Below are positions 1-36,407 of a DNA stretch of 64,000 nucleotides, piece by piece (positions within the stretch are counted from its first letter, which is position 1; every line of letters begins with the position of its first letter). The DNA comes from Montifringilla adamsi (taxonomy: Eukaryota > Chordata > Aves > Passeriformes > Passeridae). Made by a program: the position numbers and the translations under genes. The notes under the pieces are model-generated. The model had not been told where the DNA came from, ran no database searches, and was given only the letters and a program-made list of their open reading frames with translations. Location: assembly GCA_017590115.1 (NCBI GenBank), contig JAGGNK010007559.1:3990020-4054019 (forward strand), read 5' to 3'.

Positions 1-3000
1 GGGCGGCAGGAGTGGAGCCCCTGGAGCGTGCCCCAGATCGGCCGCACCTCGCTGGTGCCCCACGGTACTGCCCGGCCTCACCCCCAGGGATGGAGCTGCT
101 GCTGTGGGACGGGCTGTCCCTGCCTCTGGGGGCTCTGTGTGGCGTGGCGTGAGCTGTCCCTCTGTCCTACAATGTATTCTTGGCTTCCTTGGCTGAGGGA
201 CACTCAGTGAACCTTTCACAGGTGGCTCACTGCTTCCTTAGCCTTGGAAAGCATGTGAGCCAGAAGAAAAGCATTATTTTTTCTTCTCCCTCACCACAAC
301 ATAAGGATTTTTGATGACCTGCAGCTCATAACAAGCTCTTATCTTGGAGAGAGGAAAACTTAAATTTTCTCTTCACTTACAAATTTCTAAGCGCAGTGGG
401 TAATGAAGGCTTTCCTTTTCTTACAATAAGACTTGGCAGGGATTGTAGCAAAGAGTGAACTCCTGGTGAACTCTGAGCTGGAAAATACTTTTTGTAATTA
501 CAATTTATTTGAAAAACAAATCTCTCCATAAGAAAAAGGCAAAACTGGCCCCTGTTTTTAACATAGCTTAAGCTGCATGAGGTGGACTGAGTACACATTG
601 GGACTGCTTGCTTTTGCACAAACAGGACCAAGTTGAGGTTCACAATTTTCTTGCTTTTTTGTTTGTTTTCTTTGAAGAATGGACAACTGGTCTGGAGGGT
701 TACAGCTTGAGCAGTCGAAGAAACATAGCACTGCGGAACGATTCTCAGTCGTGCGGTGTGCTCTACTCCAAAGCTCCCACTTATTTCTGTGGGCAGACAT
801 TAACATTCAGGCAAGTCCTTTTTGGGAGGCTGGTGGCTGGTGTCACATCTGAGTTGTGTGTAAACCTGAGGCATGTTTGAGTTGTAAATCAGCTCAGCTC
901 CAGTCAAGGTAGTGCCTCTATGTGACCTCTGACCTTCCTTTAGTTCTGCTTCCTGGCTTTGTAGGAAAACACCTGATGTTTTTGTAGGACCTGCGCTTAT
1001 ATAAAAGTAAGTGAACTCCTGAGGGATGGTAAAATATAGCTCATGCTGAGCAGATCTGTGGAATGTTGAACTTCCTGATGTTTTGTAGCAGCTGTTACTG
1101 ACTGAAGTCAGTGGAGCATTGCCTCTAGTTCCTTTTAACCTTGGGTCAGGGGTGCTTTCCTTCCCAGACTAATCACTGGCTCTGAAGACTTTGGACATGA
1201 AAACACTGATGTGCTGTCTGGCAACAATGCCTTTAACATTTGAGATAATTAGTGCTGGTCAGACTACTGCTTGAAACTGGCATTAGAAGATCCAGAGTGA
1301 AGGGATCTTGTGAATTTCAAGCTTTCCATTTGACACAGAACATGATTAAAAACCTTGGCAGCTTTGCTGCCTGTCATCCTATCCCTGAGATGATGCTGTT
1401 TAACAGGGTATGAGGAATGTCCTTGTGGGTATGTCAGTTGTGATTACAGACCTCAGAGACTCTGAAGCTTTGTTTAATCTTTTCCCTGGTTAAATAAAAC
1501 TACTTGCTGTACAGCAGGCAGCCCCCACAGACAATTGAAAAGGGCTGTTAATGACATTTTCATGACTTATTCCATGGTGTTTCATTTATCCCTTCCTGAT
1601 AATGGATTATGTTAACTTTAGATGGTTGTAGTGTGAAGATGTATTCAGTTGCCCTGTTTGAGATGGATAAAAAGATCTAAAGCTTTCATTTGAAATCTGT
1701 TGCTAGATTTAACTTCTCTTGGCTCAGCAGTGCCTGTGAAATTAAAGGCAGAACTTTGAGGTTTCCCTTGGTTCTCTCTCAGTCCAGTGCTTTTTATCAT
1801 TTTTTTATTGGTAGCATGTGAAAATGTTTTGCTTCACATTTTGGTTATGGACTTCTCTCCAAGAGGAGATTGTTTCAGGATGGCAGAGCTCAAACAGGCA
1901 CGTGTCCACAAGAACTATCGTGACACGAATCTTGAGACTGAAGACAACCTCAAAAATTGGTTTTGTTCTTCTTCCAAGGTCCAAGAGTAGCTTCTTGTTT
2001 GGAAGAGTGAGACATTTTCTTGGGCTGGGAGATGTAGTACTTGGTGCTTGACTTCCTGCAGCTGTTGGAACACAAGTTATTATTCTCAAGCAGCTCTGTG
2101 TTCCCTGTTTTCAGGACCCAGGCACAGCTTGTCAGTGAGCAGTGAAGTTGTGATAAACACAGTGCTTTGTATCTACATTTTAAAGATAAACTGTGGCAGT
2201 TGTCCTGAGGTGAAGCATTTGGCCAAGCTGTAGGAAAACATCACTGCTTTAGGTCCAGTCTCCTCCTTGCCTTGCAGCCTCCAGGAAGCTGCCCTTAGGG
2301 AAGGGAACATCTCTCCTCAGTGACCTGCTCTTCATCTCTAAAGCTTTCTTTGCTGTGGGGAGCCACAGTCCTTGTGGCCAGGCACACAGTGATTTGGGCT
2401 CACCCAGCAGATGCCCTGTGGTGGTCACAGCTTGTCAGGAACCCAGCTCAGCTCTGCTGACAGCTGAGGCAGTGCCTGTGATGCCCCATGGATGGACCTC
2501 TCTGTGCCCTGAGGCAAATGGAAGCTGCTGGGGGTTCACCAGCTTGTGTCTGGGCTGCAGTGGCAGAGACAAGGTGGTGTTGTGCAGCGTTTTTGTTGTG
2601 CACCAAAAGGAATTTGAAGTCTCCTTTAGAGTTGCTTTGGGAAAAGATGGTGGATCCCTTCCAAAGAAAAAGCTTCTTGGAGATTCAAGTAGTCATTTTC
2701 CCTTTGCTTTACAGTGCAAGGCTATTGCTCTCTTAGTGGCATTCCCAGGGGACTGAAAAACCTAATGGAGTGCAAAAGTAAAACATGGTTCCAATTTTAT
2801 CTTTGCCTCTAAAGAGTTAACCCATTGTGTGCCAGTCCACTGTCCCATTTAATTGCTTTTTTTTGAAAGTTTTGCTGTAGTTTTCCTTTGTTTGCCAGCA
2901 ACCACAGATCAGTCTGTTCTTTCTCTCGAACTACAATGAAAATGACAACTGCTTTACTTTTTAGAAAGGACCATCTGAATTTCCTGAGTCACTCAGCCTC

Positions 3001-4990
3001 TCTGTATAGTAGGATTTAGCACCTTTGAGAGGTGGCAGTACATGAGAAAGGACTCAAGTCCAGAACAGCCCTTCAGTGTACGAATTGTGCAGACTCACTC
3101 CTCTGCTGGGGCCCACAGGGAACTGAGTCCCTGGTCATTTGCACAAGTTGTTTGCATTTTCTTCAGAGATTCTTTCCCCAGACTAAAACTCTAAATACAG
3201 CTGAGCAGAGGCCAGACATCTAAATGCTCTTCTAGGCATTGCTTGGGTTTGCACCAGGCTGATTTATTACAAAAGCCCAAACCAAATACACCCCCAGAGC
3301 AACACCCCATCCTCATCCCATTACAGCAGAATATGCCAGGGTCAATAAAACCTATTTCAGTCATGCTTATTAAATCCCTGCTGAAGCTACAGCTATCTTG
3401 CCATAATACATGATGCTGACCAGTAGTGTGGTATAGCATATTGTATGCTTCAGACAGCTGGAAATAATTTTGAAAGGTAATTTCTAAGCTATGACAGTGG
3501 AGAATTGTATTAAATAACACTGGAAGTTTGCAGGAAGCAACGGTTTGCTTCATATTTTGTGCAGATTAATAGAGTATTGCTCAGTGGAGCTCTTGGGAAA
3601 GCTGGTAGGAATTTTGTCATTCACCAGGGATCTCCCCAAAAGTTTGGGTGAATTTGTTGAGAGCCCTGGAGCAGACTCCTGGGGTCTGGAGTGAATGTCT
3701 GGATTTCATGGTATGTTTTGATTTAAAGCTTCAGGTTTGGACTTAACATTTTGCTTGTTAGGATTGAGACCGTGGGGCAGCCAGACCGCCGGGACAGCCT
3801 GGGAGTGTGCGTGGAGCAGCGCAACGGCGACGACTCCCTGCAGCGGGACAAGGCCGTGTGCATCAGCACCAATGGTGAGTCTGAGCCACACAGTTCACAC
3901 AATCACCAGCTTGGAAGAGACTTTAAAGGTCATTGAGTCCAACCCAGCCCCAACACCTCAACTGAACCCTGGCACCCAGTGCCACATCCAGGCTTTGTTA
4001 AACACACCCAGGGATGGGGACTGCACCACCTCCCTGGGCAGCCATTCCAGAACTTTATCACCCTTTCCATAAAAAAACTTTTCCTAATATCCAACCTGTA
4101 TTTCCCTTGGCACAGCTTCAGACTGTGTCCTCTGGTTCTGTGTCAGTGCTGCCTGGGGAAAGAGACCAACCCTACGTGGCCACAGCCACCTTTCAGGGAG
4201 TTGTAGAGTGATGAGGGCACCCCTGAGTCTCCTTTTCTCCAGGCTGAGCACCCCCAGCTCCCTCAGTCATTCCTCACAGGGTTTGTATTCCCAGCCCCTC
4301 TCCAGCCTCGTTGCCTCCTCTGAACACGCTCGAGCGTCCCAAAGTCCTTCCCAAACTGAGGGGCCAGAGCTGGGCACAGCACTCCAGGTGTGCCCTCACC
4401 AGGCCAGGTACAGGGGAAGGATCACCTCCCTAGTCCTGCTGGCCACGCTATTCCTGATACAGGCAGGATTTTCCTTCCCAAAACCCACAGCCTCTGGCTC
4501 TTTAGATCCCTGCATTATATATGAGCAACTTTCATGTATGTGCTGCTTTTGCAGTTAAAAATCCTTGGTGAGATCACAGATCTCCTCTTCCTGCTCACAG
4601 TTATTGCAGTCTGTTCATGTGACAAGAGAAATGTAGCAGGGTTACTTCCCTATTTGCTTGCAAAAAATAGATGTGGTCTTGCATGTTAGCATGTACAGAA
4701 AATGAGAAATATTGTTAGATCTGCTGTCTGTTTCAGGGGCAGTATTTGTAAATGGAAAAGAGATGACAAACCAGTTGCCTGCTGTTACTTCTGGCTCGAC
4801 TGTGACATTTGACATGGAAGTTGTGCAGCTGGGACCCTGCAGCAACGAGGGAGGAAACTTCAAGCTTCGAGTAACCATCAGCTCTAACAACAGAGAAGTG
4901 GTCTTTGACTGGGTACTTGATCAGTGCTGTGGCTCTTTGTATTTTGGATGTTCATTTTCATACCCAGGCTGGAAGGTTTTGGTCTTTTAG
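1..4990 (+). CDS. CRLF3: CRLF3, cytokine receptor-like factor 3 (3' part, four coding exons)
   Basis: Coding exons are 1-64 (5' end outside the window), 678-810, 3762-3874 and 4737-4990, with TAG at 4988-4990. They join in frame to about 187 C-terminal residues of a protein that is about 440 residues in human. The first exon encodes the end of a fibronectin type III domain with a WSPWS motif. The next exons encode a SPRY-like C-terminal region with blocks such as [24 protein letters not shown] and [18 protein letters not shown], which I recognise as CRLF3, and the protein ends GWKVLVF. CRLF3 is an intracellular orphan cytokine-receptor-like protein; roles reported in the literature include cell-cycle and platelet biology and, in insects, erythropoietin-like neuroprotection. 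Intron 810/811 to 3761 must use a GC donor to keep the frame; the other introns in the window are GT-AG. The gene converges on SUZ12. Identity is secure; the 5' part is not visible. Confidence 0.93.
3887..4500 (-). mobile_element. CR1 LINE 3' fragment, antisense, in the last CRLF3 intron
   Basis: The reverse complement shows the CR1 3' region: the GAGTCCAACCC-type segment near 3935-3950, 'cagggatggggactgcaccacctc' family text near 4009-4030, and the TTATCACCCTTTCCAT region near 4055. The 3' end of the element faces the CRLF3 exon and begins about 10-20 bp after its donor at 3875. It is 5'-truncated, as is usual for CR1, and contains stops in all frames. Confidence 0.85.
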
Positions 4991-7900
4991 CAGTGAGTAA
5001 AGGGATTTTTTGTTCTTTCTGTAAAGTGTAATGTTAAAAGCTGACTTTCCAGCTGTTTGACAACAATCTGGTAACAAACCCCTGTCTTTATAGTACTTGA
5101 ACTCCACTATATTGTACTTTGTACTGGATTCATTTAAACAATAATTGTGAAACATTGGATTTGTTACTCTGGAAAAAGCTAGAAACAAGCATTTGTGTAG
5201 GCAAATTAATTTAAGCAGTCCATCAGACCTTTCCTTTTTTCCTCTAGACTTGATTTTTGTCAGTATTTCATTGTACTCGTCTCAGGGTACGCATGTTGTG
5301 TAGAATTAACTTTGCTTAAAGCTGCTGCTCTGTGAAGTAAGTGTTTTAGGGGTGGTAACGGACCAAAGCTGTATTTCTACCACTCAGAGCACAGTATTTA
5401 GAGCAGCGAGGTCCTGCTATGCTTCCTTGTGCACGATGCTGCCTTAGGAGTCTGCGTGGGCAGCGGGGCTGCCCGGGCCAGCGCTCCCCCGCGCACGGTA
5501 CTGTTCATCCCCCTGCAGCAGGGAGCTCTGAGCCAGCCTGGGGCTCAGAGGGAGCCAGCCTGTTACTGTCTCACTTAAGTGCCTTATTTTCATACTTCTT
5601 GAGCTGTTTTCTGTGTTGACACTTGGAATATGTTTTCTATAGTAGCTGCACGGTGATGCTGATGTTGTCCATGCACAGCTGCCTCCAGCAGACCAACAGG
5701 CAGAGCAGGATGTGATCCTGAGCCTCTCTGAATGTCTTCCCTGGTTACAATTCACACACAGTGAATTGATACAGCTCACTGTGTCAGAGCAAGTCTCAGT
5801 GATTTGGTACCTGAGCTCACCCTGTGGAATGGCAGCTGTGATTCCTCAGAGCCCTCCTAACACTCAGAGACAACCTGCTCTTACTGTCTGCCAACACAAG
5901 TGCTGTTGTGATGTGCAGGATTCCTGGCCATCCCAAATTCTGCCTGGGGACACTGGGCAGTCGGGGCAGGTGCATGGCTCAAGCACTGCAGACAGACTGG
6001 AGTAAGGGAGATGGGCTTTGGGTGGGCTACAGGCAGGCCCTGCCTTCACAGATTTAACCTGGGGCAGTGAGAATTGAAGAGATTGTGGCAATTAAGCTGT
6101 CTCCTCCATAGAGTAGGATGGGATAAATAATAGTGTGAATTAAATGACTTGGAATTTAGAACTTACGTAAAGTTACACATTTTTCCTCTAAGAAGCAACT
6201 AAGCTGGATAGGCTCAGTCTCAAGAGAGCCCATTCCTGGTCAAAAGATTGCAGTGCTACTGGATTTAAGGAATATTTAAAAGTAACATTCACTGATGGGC
6301 TTCTTACCTCAAGTTCAATTAAAATTAAATATATTTTATCATGTTAGAGTAGCACTATTTTTATAAAGCCTAGACAATCATACTGCCTTTCCTTCAGTGG
6401 CAATGTGCTACATTAGCCCTCTATGCTACCATAATAAGCTTAAAGCAGAAAGGCTTATTTTACAATTAACATTGCCCATACTCACACTGTCAGTACAAAA
6501 AGATCAGCCATCCTGCCTGCATTTTTCCCCAAGCAGCTGTAGCAGGGGTACAGGAATTTCAGACAAGGAGAGAATGGCTGTTGGTATTTATACATTTACA
6601 GGAGAAAAAAATGTGTGCATTTAGATGAGTGCAGAAAAGCTGCACGCGGCAGAGTTAGGGTGGAATTGGCTGGAAGACATGAAGTGAGGAAGGCTGAGCT
6701 GCTGCAGGTCAGATATCCACTGTTAGCAACAAAGGGCCTGCAGTACTCTGAGCTTTTCAAGCTTCACTAGTGCAGTGTTAGGGAAAAGAGAATACTGGCA
6801 TATCCTGTGCTTTCAATGTTACTTCAGTTCTCCTGTGAAGAGTGTTTTCAGTCCTTTTACATAAAGGTTCAGTAGATGAAAGTGTCAGTCCTGCTCAGAG
6901 GCTTGGGCAGGCACTCCAGACAGCAACTGACTTAAATCTTGCTCCATGTAGTAGTGCTGGCAGTTCTACGTACACACTTCAGGTATCAGGTACTAGTTGT
7001 AACTTAGTACTTCTACCATATGGAAAGTAAAATTGTGAATATCCACACTTCTGAGGTACCAGTGGGTCAGGTACCTTTTCATCTGCTTTTGGAGGGGCTG
7101 GTCAGACTATAGATTCTTCAGGATATTTACTTACATATTAGAAAATAAAGCTTAAACCTTGAATTCAGGTACTTCCAGAGGTGGTAATGCTGTGTCAGGT
7201 TGTTCAGAATACACATAAAAGCAGCTGAAGATGACTGTGAAGGGCCAGGAGAGGCCCCTACTGCTGCCCTGGAGAGGGCAAGAGAAGCTTTTCTGCCTTC
7301 AGGCTTTAGCTGTGTGCTGAACAAGGGCAGTTTGCCAATGGTTCTTTTGGTGTTATTGTGGTGGTTTTGTTTTTTATTTGAACTTGGCACAAGCCTCGCT
7401 GTCCAAATTGCCAATGAGGTACTTTCAGCCACCTCCTGGAGCTGCACCTTGTGAACAGAGGAGGAGTGAAGAGTCTCAGGGCAAGAGACCCGAGCACTAA
7501 AGGAACAAAGGATGCAAAGAAGCGGAAGAGGCTTGAACTAAAAGGTGTAAATTCTGTTCTTCCGCAGCAGAGGTCAGCTGGATGGAAAACTTGACACTTC
7601 CTTTACAATTTGCACCTCTAGCTCTTGGAGCCCTGCAAGCAACAGAGTGTTAATGGCTTATGAAACCCAATCCTGAAAGTTGTTTTCCTAAGCTAGTACA
7701 TTAACTTACCTCAACTAAGACTTGTGTCAAGAGAAATTTGAATTTTTTTAAATAAAAGTTTTATCCCTCTAAACTGTGTATGATCTATAAAATTATTTAA
7801 TGAGGCATAAAGCTGAGCACCATAGCATTCTAACAGGATAAGGATATGTTTTCTAGAGCATTGCAGCCAAATTTAAGAGCTTCTCTCCATTTTTTTCCTA

Positions 7901-9780
7901 TTTATTTAATCTTCTGTCCCTCAGAAGTCCCAAACAAGTTATTTCCAGGTTTCCCACCTGGGCACTTACCTTTATGTTTAAATTTTAACTGACATCTCTT
8001 AAAAAAATATTTTTCCCTTCTTTTAGTAAAATTTGTTACAGCACCTATGAGCTACCCTCCCTCAACATTCCATCCCAGCGGATTTGTCTCTCTCCATTTT
8101 ACTGTTCCCATCTCTTACTGGTGCATTCTGTGGTGCAGCTCTTACACATCTGTAGTTTTTGGCCAGCAGCAGAGGTATTTAATCACCTTCAAATAAAGTC
8201 CCTGTTGGACTAACACACAGCTTTACTTCATTCCCTTAGTTCTGCTTTACCTGGAGCCTGTTCCAGTTCTTTGGTCTCTTTTAAAGGAAAAACAGCTTGT
8301 GAAACCAGTAAGTGAAGTTGCTGACTTGGCAGCTTGCTCTCATAAATACTCCATTCACATGGGCTTTCTTCATGACAAGATGCCAAGTGTTTCTCCTCCA
8401 GAGCTGCAGCTTCACTCTCAAATTGAACAGCCTAAAAACTGCAGGTCAGAGTCAGGGGAGGACTTACCTACTCCAAAGCCTTTGTTTTCTTGGATGTGAA
8501 ACCACAGTCAGATTTGTAGCAGGGACCACCTCCACTCGCTGATGATGGCACCAGACTTCTGTGAATTAAGAAATATTTAACTTGGAACAACACTGTCAAA
8601 ATTGCCCTCACAGAATGCCTCCTGTATTCCCAAAGGTAAAATCAAATTTCTGGTTTGGAAGTTTTGTTTTGTTCATTAGATGAATAATCAGAACAGTTCA
8701 AATCATGGGCAACTACTTCATTCCAGGCAGTGAATCTTTACCCCACCCCTCAAAATTCAAGAGTTACATACAAGACACATTCCAAGCAATGTACCCTGAA
8801 GGTTAACAATTCATCTACCACTTCTGAATATAGTATTTAATGCACTGAATTAAAAATTCAAATCTTATTAGGTTGGGGTTCACAAACCTGTTGTGATTAC
8901 CAAGTACCAAACATCATTAAAACCTGCCATGAGCACACTGAAGGCCAGATCAGGAGAACCCAGACAATGTTAGAGACAAGAACTGCCCAACAGCAGCCTG
9001 AGGTCCAGGCTGCAGAGCCCAGCTGGCACAACCTGCATTTCAGGATCTGAATCCTAAGATGGAAAAAGCTTTCCAGTGTCTGCCATTCCACAGTCACTAC
9101 TTGGCCAAGCAATCCAACTCCTGACTCGTCCCACAGTACCTGGAACATCCATCCTCTGCAGTCCCAGAGAAACAGGATTTAAACTGACACTTATTTAAAC
9201 TTCACTCCATATAAGCCAAATACTCTGTAAAATTTCTGAAAAATGGACCACTTGCATGTAAAAACTATGCAAATCTTAGTTCTGTAACTGACAACACAAG
9301 CGATGTTTCATTTGCACTTCTAAAAATTACAGTTCTGCACAGTAAAGCACAACTTAAACCCATCTCAGGTATTCAAGTCCTACCCAAGAAATGAGAATGA
9401 AAGTTATTATAATCTGGCTAAATCCCTGGAAATTTATGGAGATACCTTAAATAGAACTCTAACAATCTGGCAAAGGAGAACACATCCAAACTAAGCCATG
9501 CAGAAGAGAGTTTACAGAGGTGCTGCTTGAGGTGTCTGCACATGGAATGACTGACACCCATCATGGCAGACTGGTATTACTGAACTTCATGTACAAAAGC
9601 TGATTTGAAATAAAACATTTAATGAAAAACAATGGTTCATTTAAACAGCTGAACTTGTTTTGGGTTTGTTTTTTTAGGGGTGGTTTCTTTTGTTTTTACA
9701 TCTACTGTACCGTTCAAATTCTTTTTAACCAGCTTACATGGCATCTTCAAAGATACAAATAGAAAAGGCATCTTTATAAA
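4991..9780 (+). other. CRLF3 3' UTR and CRLF3/SUZ12 tail-to-tail intergenic gap
   Basis: No coding exon is supportable in this stretch. It follows the CRLF3 stop and ends at the presumed SUZ12 polyadenylation region on the other strand. Plus-strand AATAAA hexamers occur at 7144-7149, 7751-7756 and 8192-8197, and again near 9609. I cannot tell which one ends CRLF3. A short GC-rich patch lies near 5440-5560. The open frames here are short and have no recognisable similarity. Confidence 0.5.
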
Positions 9781-9789
9781 TAGAAAACA

Positions 9790-11660
9790 AGGGGATTTTT
9801 TCAGCTTTTATTATAAATTGACATGACATACAAAGTTTACTGAACAGAAGTAATTTCATTACTATTTTTGGGGGGATCACCAACTTTTTGTGCAAACAAT
9901 GCTAGCCTTCTTTTAAGCATTAAGAGCATAACTGCTTAAGAAATGACATAAGCAATAATTCTAGAACTACATCTCCCCTAAAATAATCTATTTTTTACAT
10001 ATGTGCACAGCTTTAGCAAATTAAAGCCAGAGAGAAATGCATGATGTACTATCCAGAGGCATAATTAGAGTTTGCTAAAACTCAAGAGAGCTGGCAATTC
10101 AAGGAGTTTGTAATGAAAAGCTGCAGTTTCCCTCTTTCCTATTTTGTACACAAAATCAGTGACTAAGAACTTAATACTGGATGACAAATCACATCCACAC
10201 CATTAGTTAAATAGTCTCACAGTTAAACACATCTTAAGGACCATCAAAATCAGTATTTACATTTTATAAATTTCTGAAGACACCATTAGAAAGCTTATAT
10301 ACCCCTTCAACAAATAGGGAACTGCATCTCATGGTGATGGAATGAAATAAAAAACAAAAAATACCTGTATTTACAGCAGCATTGTTCCTTTATAAATAAA
10401 GAATATGAAAAATGAAATAGTTTAAGGATAATAAAAAATTGAGGTGATGTCACTCAACCACAGTGCTTGCTGGAATAAAACCCTTCGGTGCTGATACTGT
10501 ACCAGTAGTGAAACCACTTTCCATTGGAAAAAATCTGTAAACGTATGCATAAAATGTGTTAACAGCAGTGCAAAACTGCTCAAATATAGTTTAGTCAGCA
10601 TCTTAGTATCTGTATTGAATACAATACATCACAGAATACTTACATAAGAAGTGCAACACATTTTCTGGTCCAATTTTACAGTGCATTTTTCCCTCAAGAG
10701 TGGCATCTCGAAAGCCAAAGCTAAACCCAGGCCTGGCCTTGCAGTCTGTGCTGAGGCGGGAACTTCGCGGGAAGTTGGCGACGCAGCGCCTGCAGACGGA
10801 CACGAGGCTCCAGCCTTAGCACGGCACCCCAGGGTGGGTGGCCCCGGGCACAAGGGGCTGCACCCAAACCCTCTCTGTAGCTGTGTAAATGTGTAAGAAA
10901 AATATAAAGGAGCTAAATGTTCAAGTTTAAAATGGTACACTGGGCGATCGATACATCAGAATTATCCACAAAACCCAAACTGCTGGTTAAACCTCAAAAA
11001 GCCAAGGTGGTACTTCACTGTGTCTGGAACGTGAAAAGTCAAGATCTTTCCAAACAGGCACAAGACAAAGGAAGTGCTAAGTTCGCCAACTTTGATAATT
11101 TTTAGTGTAAAAAAAATTGATTTGTAATTTATGATCAATTGATAAATGATTTCAAATACAAGGATCAAGGTTAAACTGTAAATAGTCAGACATTATCTTC
11201 ACAAAAAGCTAACTGGAGGATTTCTAAATAAGAAAAGCAGAAACTGTATCCCAATCCCCTTTCCCTAATGTTTCACAACTTCATGGCAGGAAAAACAGCC
11301 AGATACAGATGCAAAAATCTTAATATAAAAAACGGTTTTACATATACTTAAATTATGTAAATTCCAGAAAGTTCTTAAGACACTAATTACTAAAATTACA
11401 AAAAGATTTTTATATTGCTCTTCATGCTCAAACTCTTAGAATATTGTCATTACATCACCAAAACCAATATACATGTAGTACTTGCATAAGTAACTGAATA
11501 AAAACCCTGTTTAAACAATATCCTTGTTGAAATCATTTATTTCCATCCAGCAGTGCCTGTTTGGAATTTCTGTATTTCTGTGTGTAATTCTTTATAGAGC
11601 TCATGCACCCTAGAATGTCACTTCAATGCTTGTCCGTTGAATGACAACTGACTTTTGACT
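9790..11660 (-). other. SUZ12: SUZ12 3' UTR
   Basis: This AT-rich segment lies downstream of the SUZ12 stop on the minus strand. A minus-strand AATAAA sits at 9807-9812. That gives a 3' UTR of about 1.85 kb, near the roughly 2 kb I recall for mammals. A nearer candidate hexamer lies around 11527. The exact end is inferred, not shown. Confidence 0.6.
9807..9812 (-). terminator. Probable SUZ12 poly(A) signal AATAAA
   Basis: TTTATT on the plus strand reads AATAAA on the minus strand. It lies about 1.85 kb past the SUZ12 stop and is followed downstream by AT-rich sequence. It was chosen from several hexamers because the resulting 3' UTR length fits the family. Confidence 0.5.
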
Positions 11661-34445
<22,785 letters not shown>

Positions 34446-36249
34446 CTAAATTTGTCAAAATAGAAGCTCAGGTAAAAATGGGTATCGGCTTTGTGGTGGA
34501 AGTGGTTATACTGGCTCCTGCTGCTAGCCCGTGGCTTTAACCTTAGCTAACCGTGAGGTTTCAACAGGTAGGCACAAGAAGTTGCCCATGGGTGCAGGGA
34601 GACTGGAGTTCTGAGGTGAAGTGTCTCCGGGTTCATCAGATCCTCCTCTGTCCCCGGGGAAGTGCCGCTGTGGCGGGGCCGGGCTCGGGCCGGGGCCGCT
34701 GTCAGGGCACGGCTCCGTGTGGGAAACGCCGAGTCCGCCCCGGCCGGGGCAAATTCAACAGCGGCTCCATTTCATCACCTCCTTATCAGCAGCGCGGCAG
34801 CTCTTACACAAAAGGCGTCGGCAGCCGTTCCGTTCTGTTTGCTTTCCTTTGCAAAACTTCTCCGGGGTAATTGTACAGGGTAGGGTAAGAATGGTCTATG
34901 GCTGAAATACAGCCTTGAATTGATACCAGATCCAGCTGAGGTGCTGGCACCCAACCATCTCCGTTTATCTTCCAATTTCTAGCAATGAGAAAAATGAACT
35001 TATAGATATTAAGAGGAGAACCGTATATCAAAGTCAGTCATGCTGTAAATGTGCCTTATATTATCAATAAATGGAGATTCTAAAGTGATGTCTCATCTGT
35101 CCCTTATTAACCTGATCATGTTTAAAGAAAATATATGTATATACACCCGAAACATTCAAATAAACAAGTCTTTGTGGATTACTATCCCCCTCTTTTTGCT
35201 TTTTCTGCTCTACCATTTATCTTTCATCTTTGCTCCGGAAAGATCTTTTCTTCCCTTACCTTTTTTTCCCTCCTCCTTCCCTCATCAGGCACTGACGTTT
35301 TACTTGCAAGCTTTTCAGTATTTTGCTTCAGCTTTAATTTTCTTACATTTTTATAAATTCATTGTTGTCCCCACTTTATCTACATTGTGTTTTCTTCCTC
35401 TAAACAATACTGTTAAATATTTTATCCTGCTTATAATTGTCTCTGCTTAGTATTCCAGCTTCTTTATCTTATATTTCCTACTCAGTTTCTCTACAGCCAC
35501 TTGTAACTGAATATTTAATTTCAAGCCAGTCTCTCACTCCTGGCAGCAGCAGTGTTTGATGCACTGCACATTTTTGAGGACTTTATGTATAATTTCTTTG
35601 CTCATAATACCTGGGACTTCCTGATGATGCTTCTGATGTTTGGTGTTTGGGAGGCTGGACTCAGAGGCTGGAGACCAGCAGTATCCCAAATTATGGGTAT
35701 CTTTAGGTGATCAGAGGTTGAGCTTGAGGCCAGTGACACCCTGTTACAAGTGACAAATTTATCAATATTGAAGTATGTGTGAGAAAGGTTCCTCAATGTT
35801 GCACAACTGCAATTCAGTCCTTGGAAGTTGCCTGATTTATTCCTGTTTCCTCCCAACTGCTTCCAAGCCTCTGTTGCTTCTGGTGGGTCATCCTTCTAAA
35901 TTTCAGAACTGGAAGGAGACAGAGGCAACCTTCCAAGCAGGAATAAAAGATAATTCAGCAATTAATCTCTGGCATTGAGTTGTATCTGCTTGTGAACAGA
36001 GGGACCAGGGCTGTGACTCCTGCCTTGAGTGAGACAACAGAGTGCAGCAGCACATCTGTGTCTGAGCCCCCTGGAAAGGTAGGACTGGCTGCCAAACAGG
36101 AGCACTTTGGTAGCTTGAGCCTGTTTTCCTTAGTTGGTAAAGAGTCTCTCCCTTTTTTAACTTGTTTAGATTTGCTGCCCTGGGCTGTTCATATGTCCTT
36201 AAGAAGTACAGAGTATTCATGAGGTACAGTCCTCAAAAACTCTGAAATG

Positions 36250-36407
36250 TCATTCCCCATCCCTGGAAGTGTTCAAGGCCAGGCTGGATGAGGCTTGGAG
36301 CAACCTGGTCTAGTGGAAGGTGTCCCTGCCTGTGGCACAAGTTGAAAAGAGATGATCTTTAAGGTCCTTTCCAACCCAAATCATTCTGTGATTCTATGAT
36401 TCATTCT
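36250..36407 (+). mobile_element. CR1 LINE 3' end fragment
   Basis: Typical CR1 3' terminus: a GTTCAAGGCCAGGCTGGATG-type segment near 36271, AGATGATCTTTAAGGTCCTT near 36350, CCAACCCAAATCATTCTGTG near 36372, then the ATTCTATG-type tail at about 36383-36407. It is severely 5'-truncated and relatively well preserved. Confidence 0.95.

Noticed and set aside
2355..2756. 133-codon plus-strand frame in CRLF3 intron
   Set aside because: It lies inside the GC-AG intron. There is no family similarity and the required splice phases exclude it from CRLF3.
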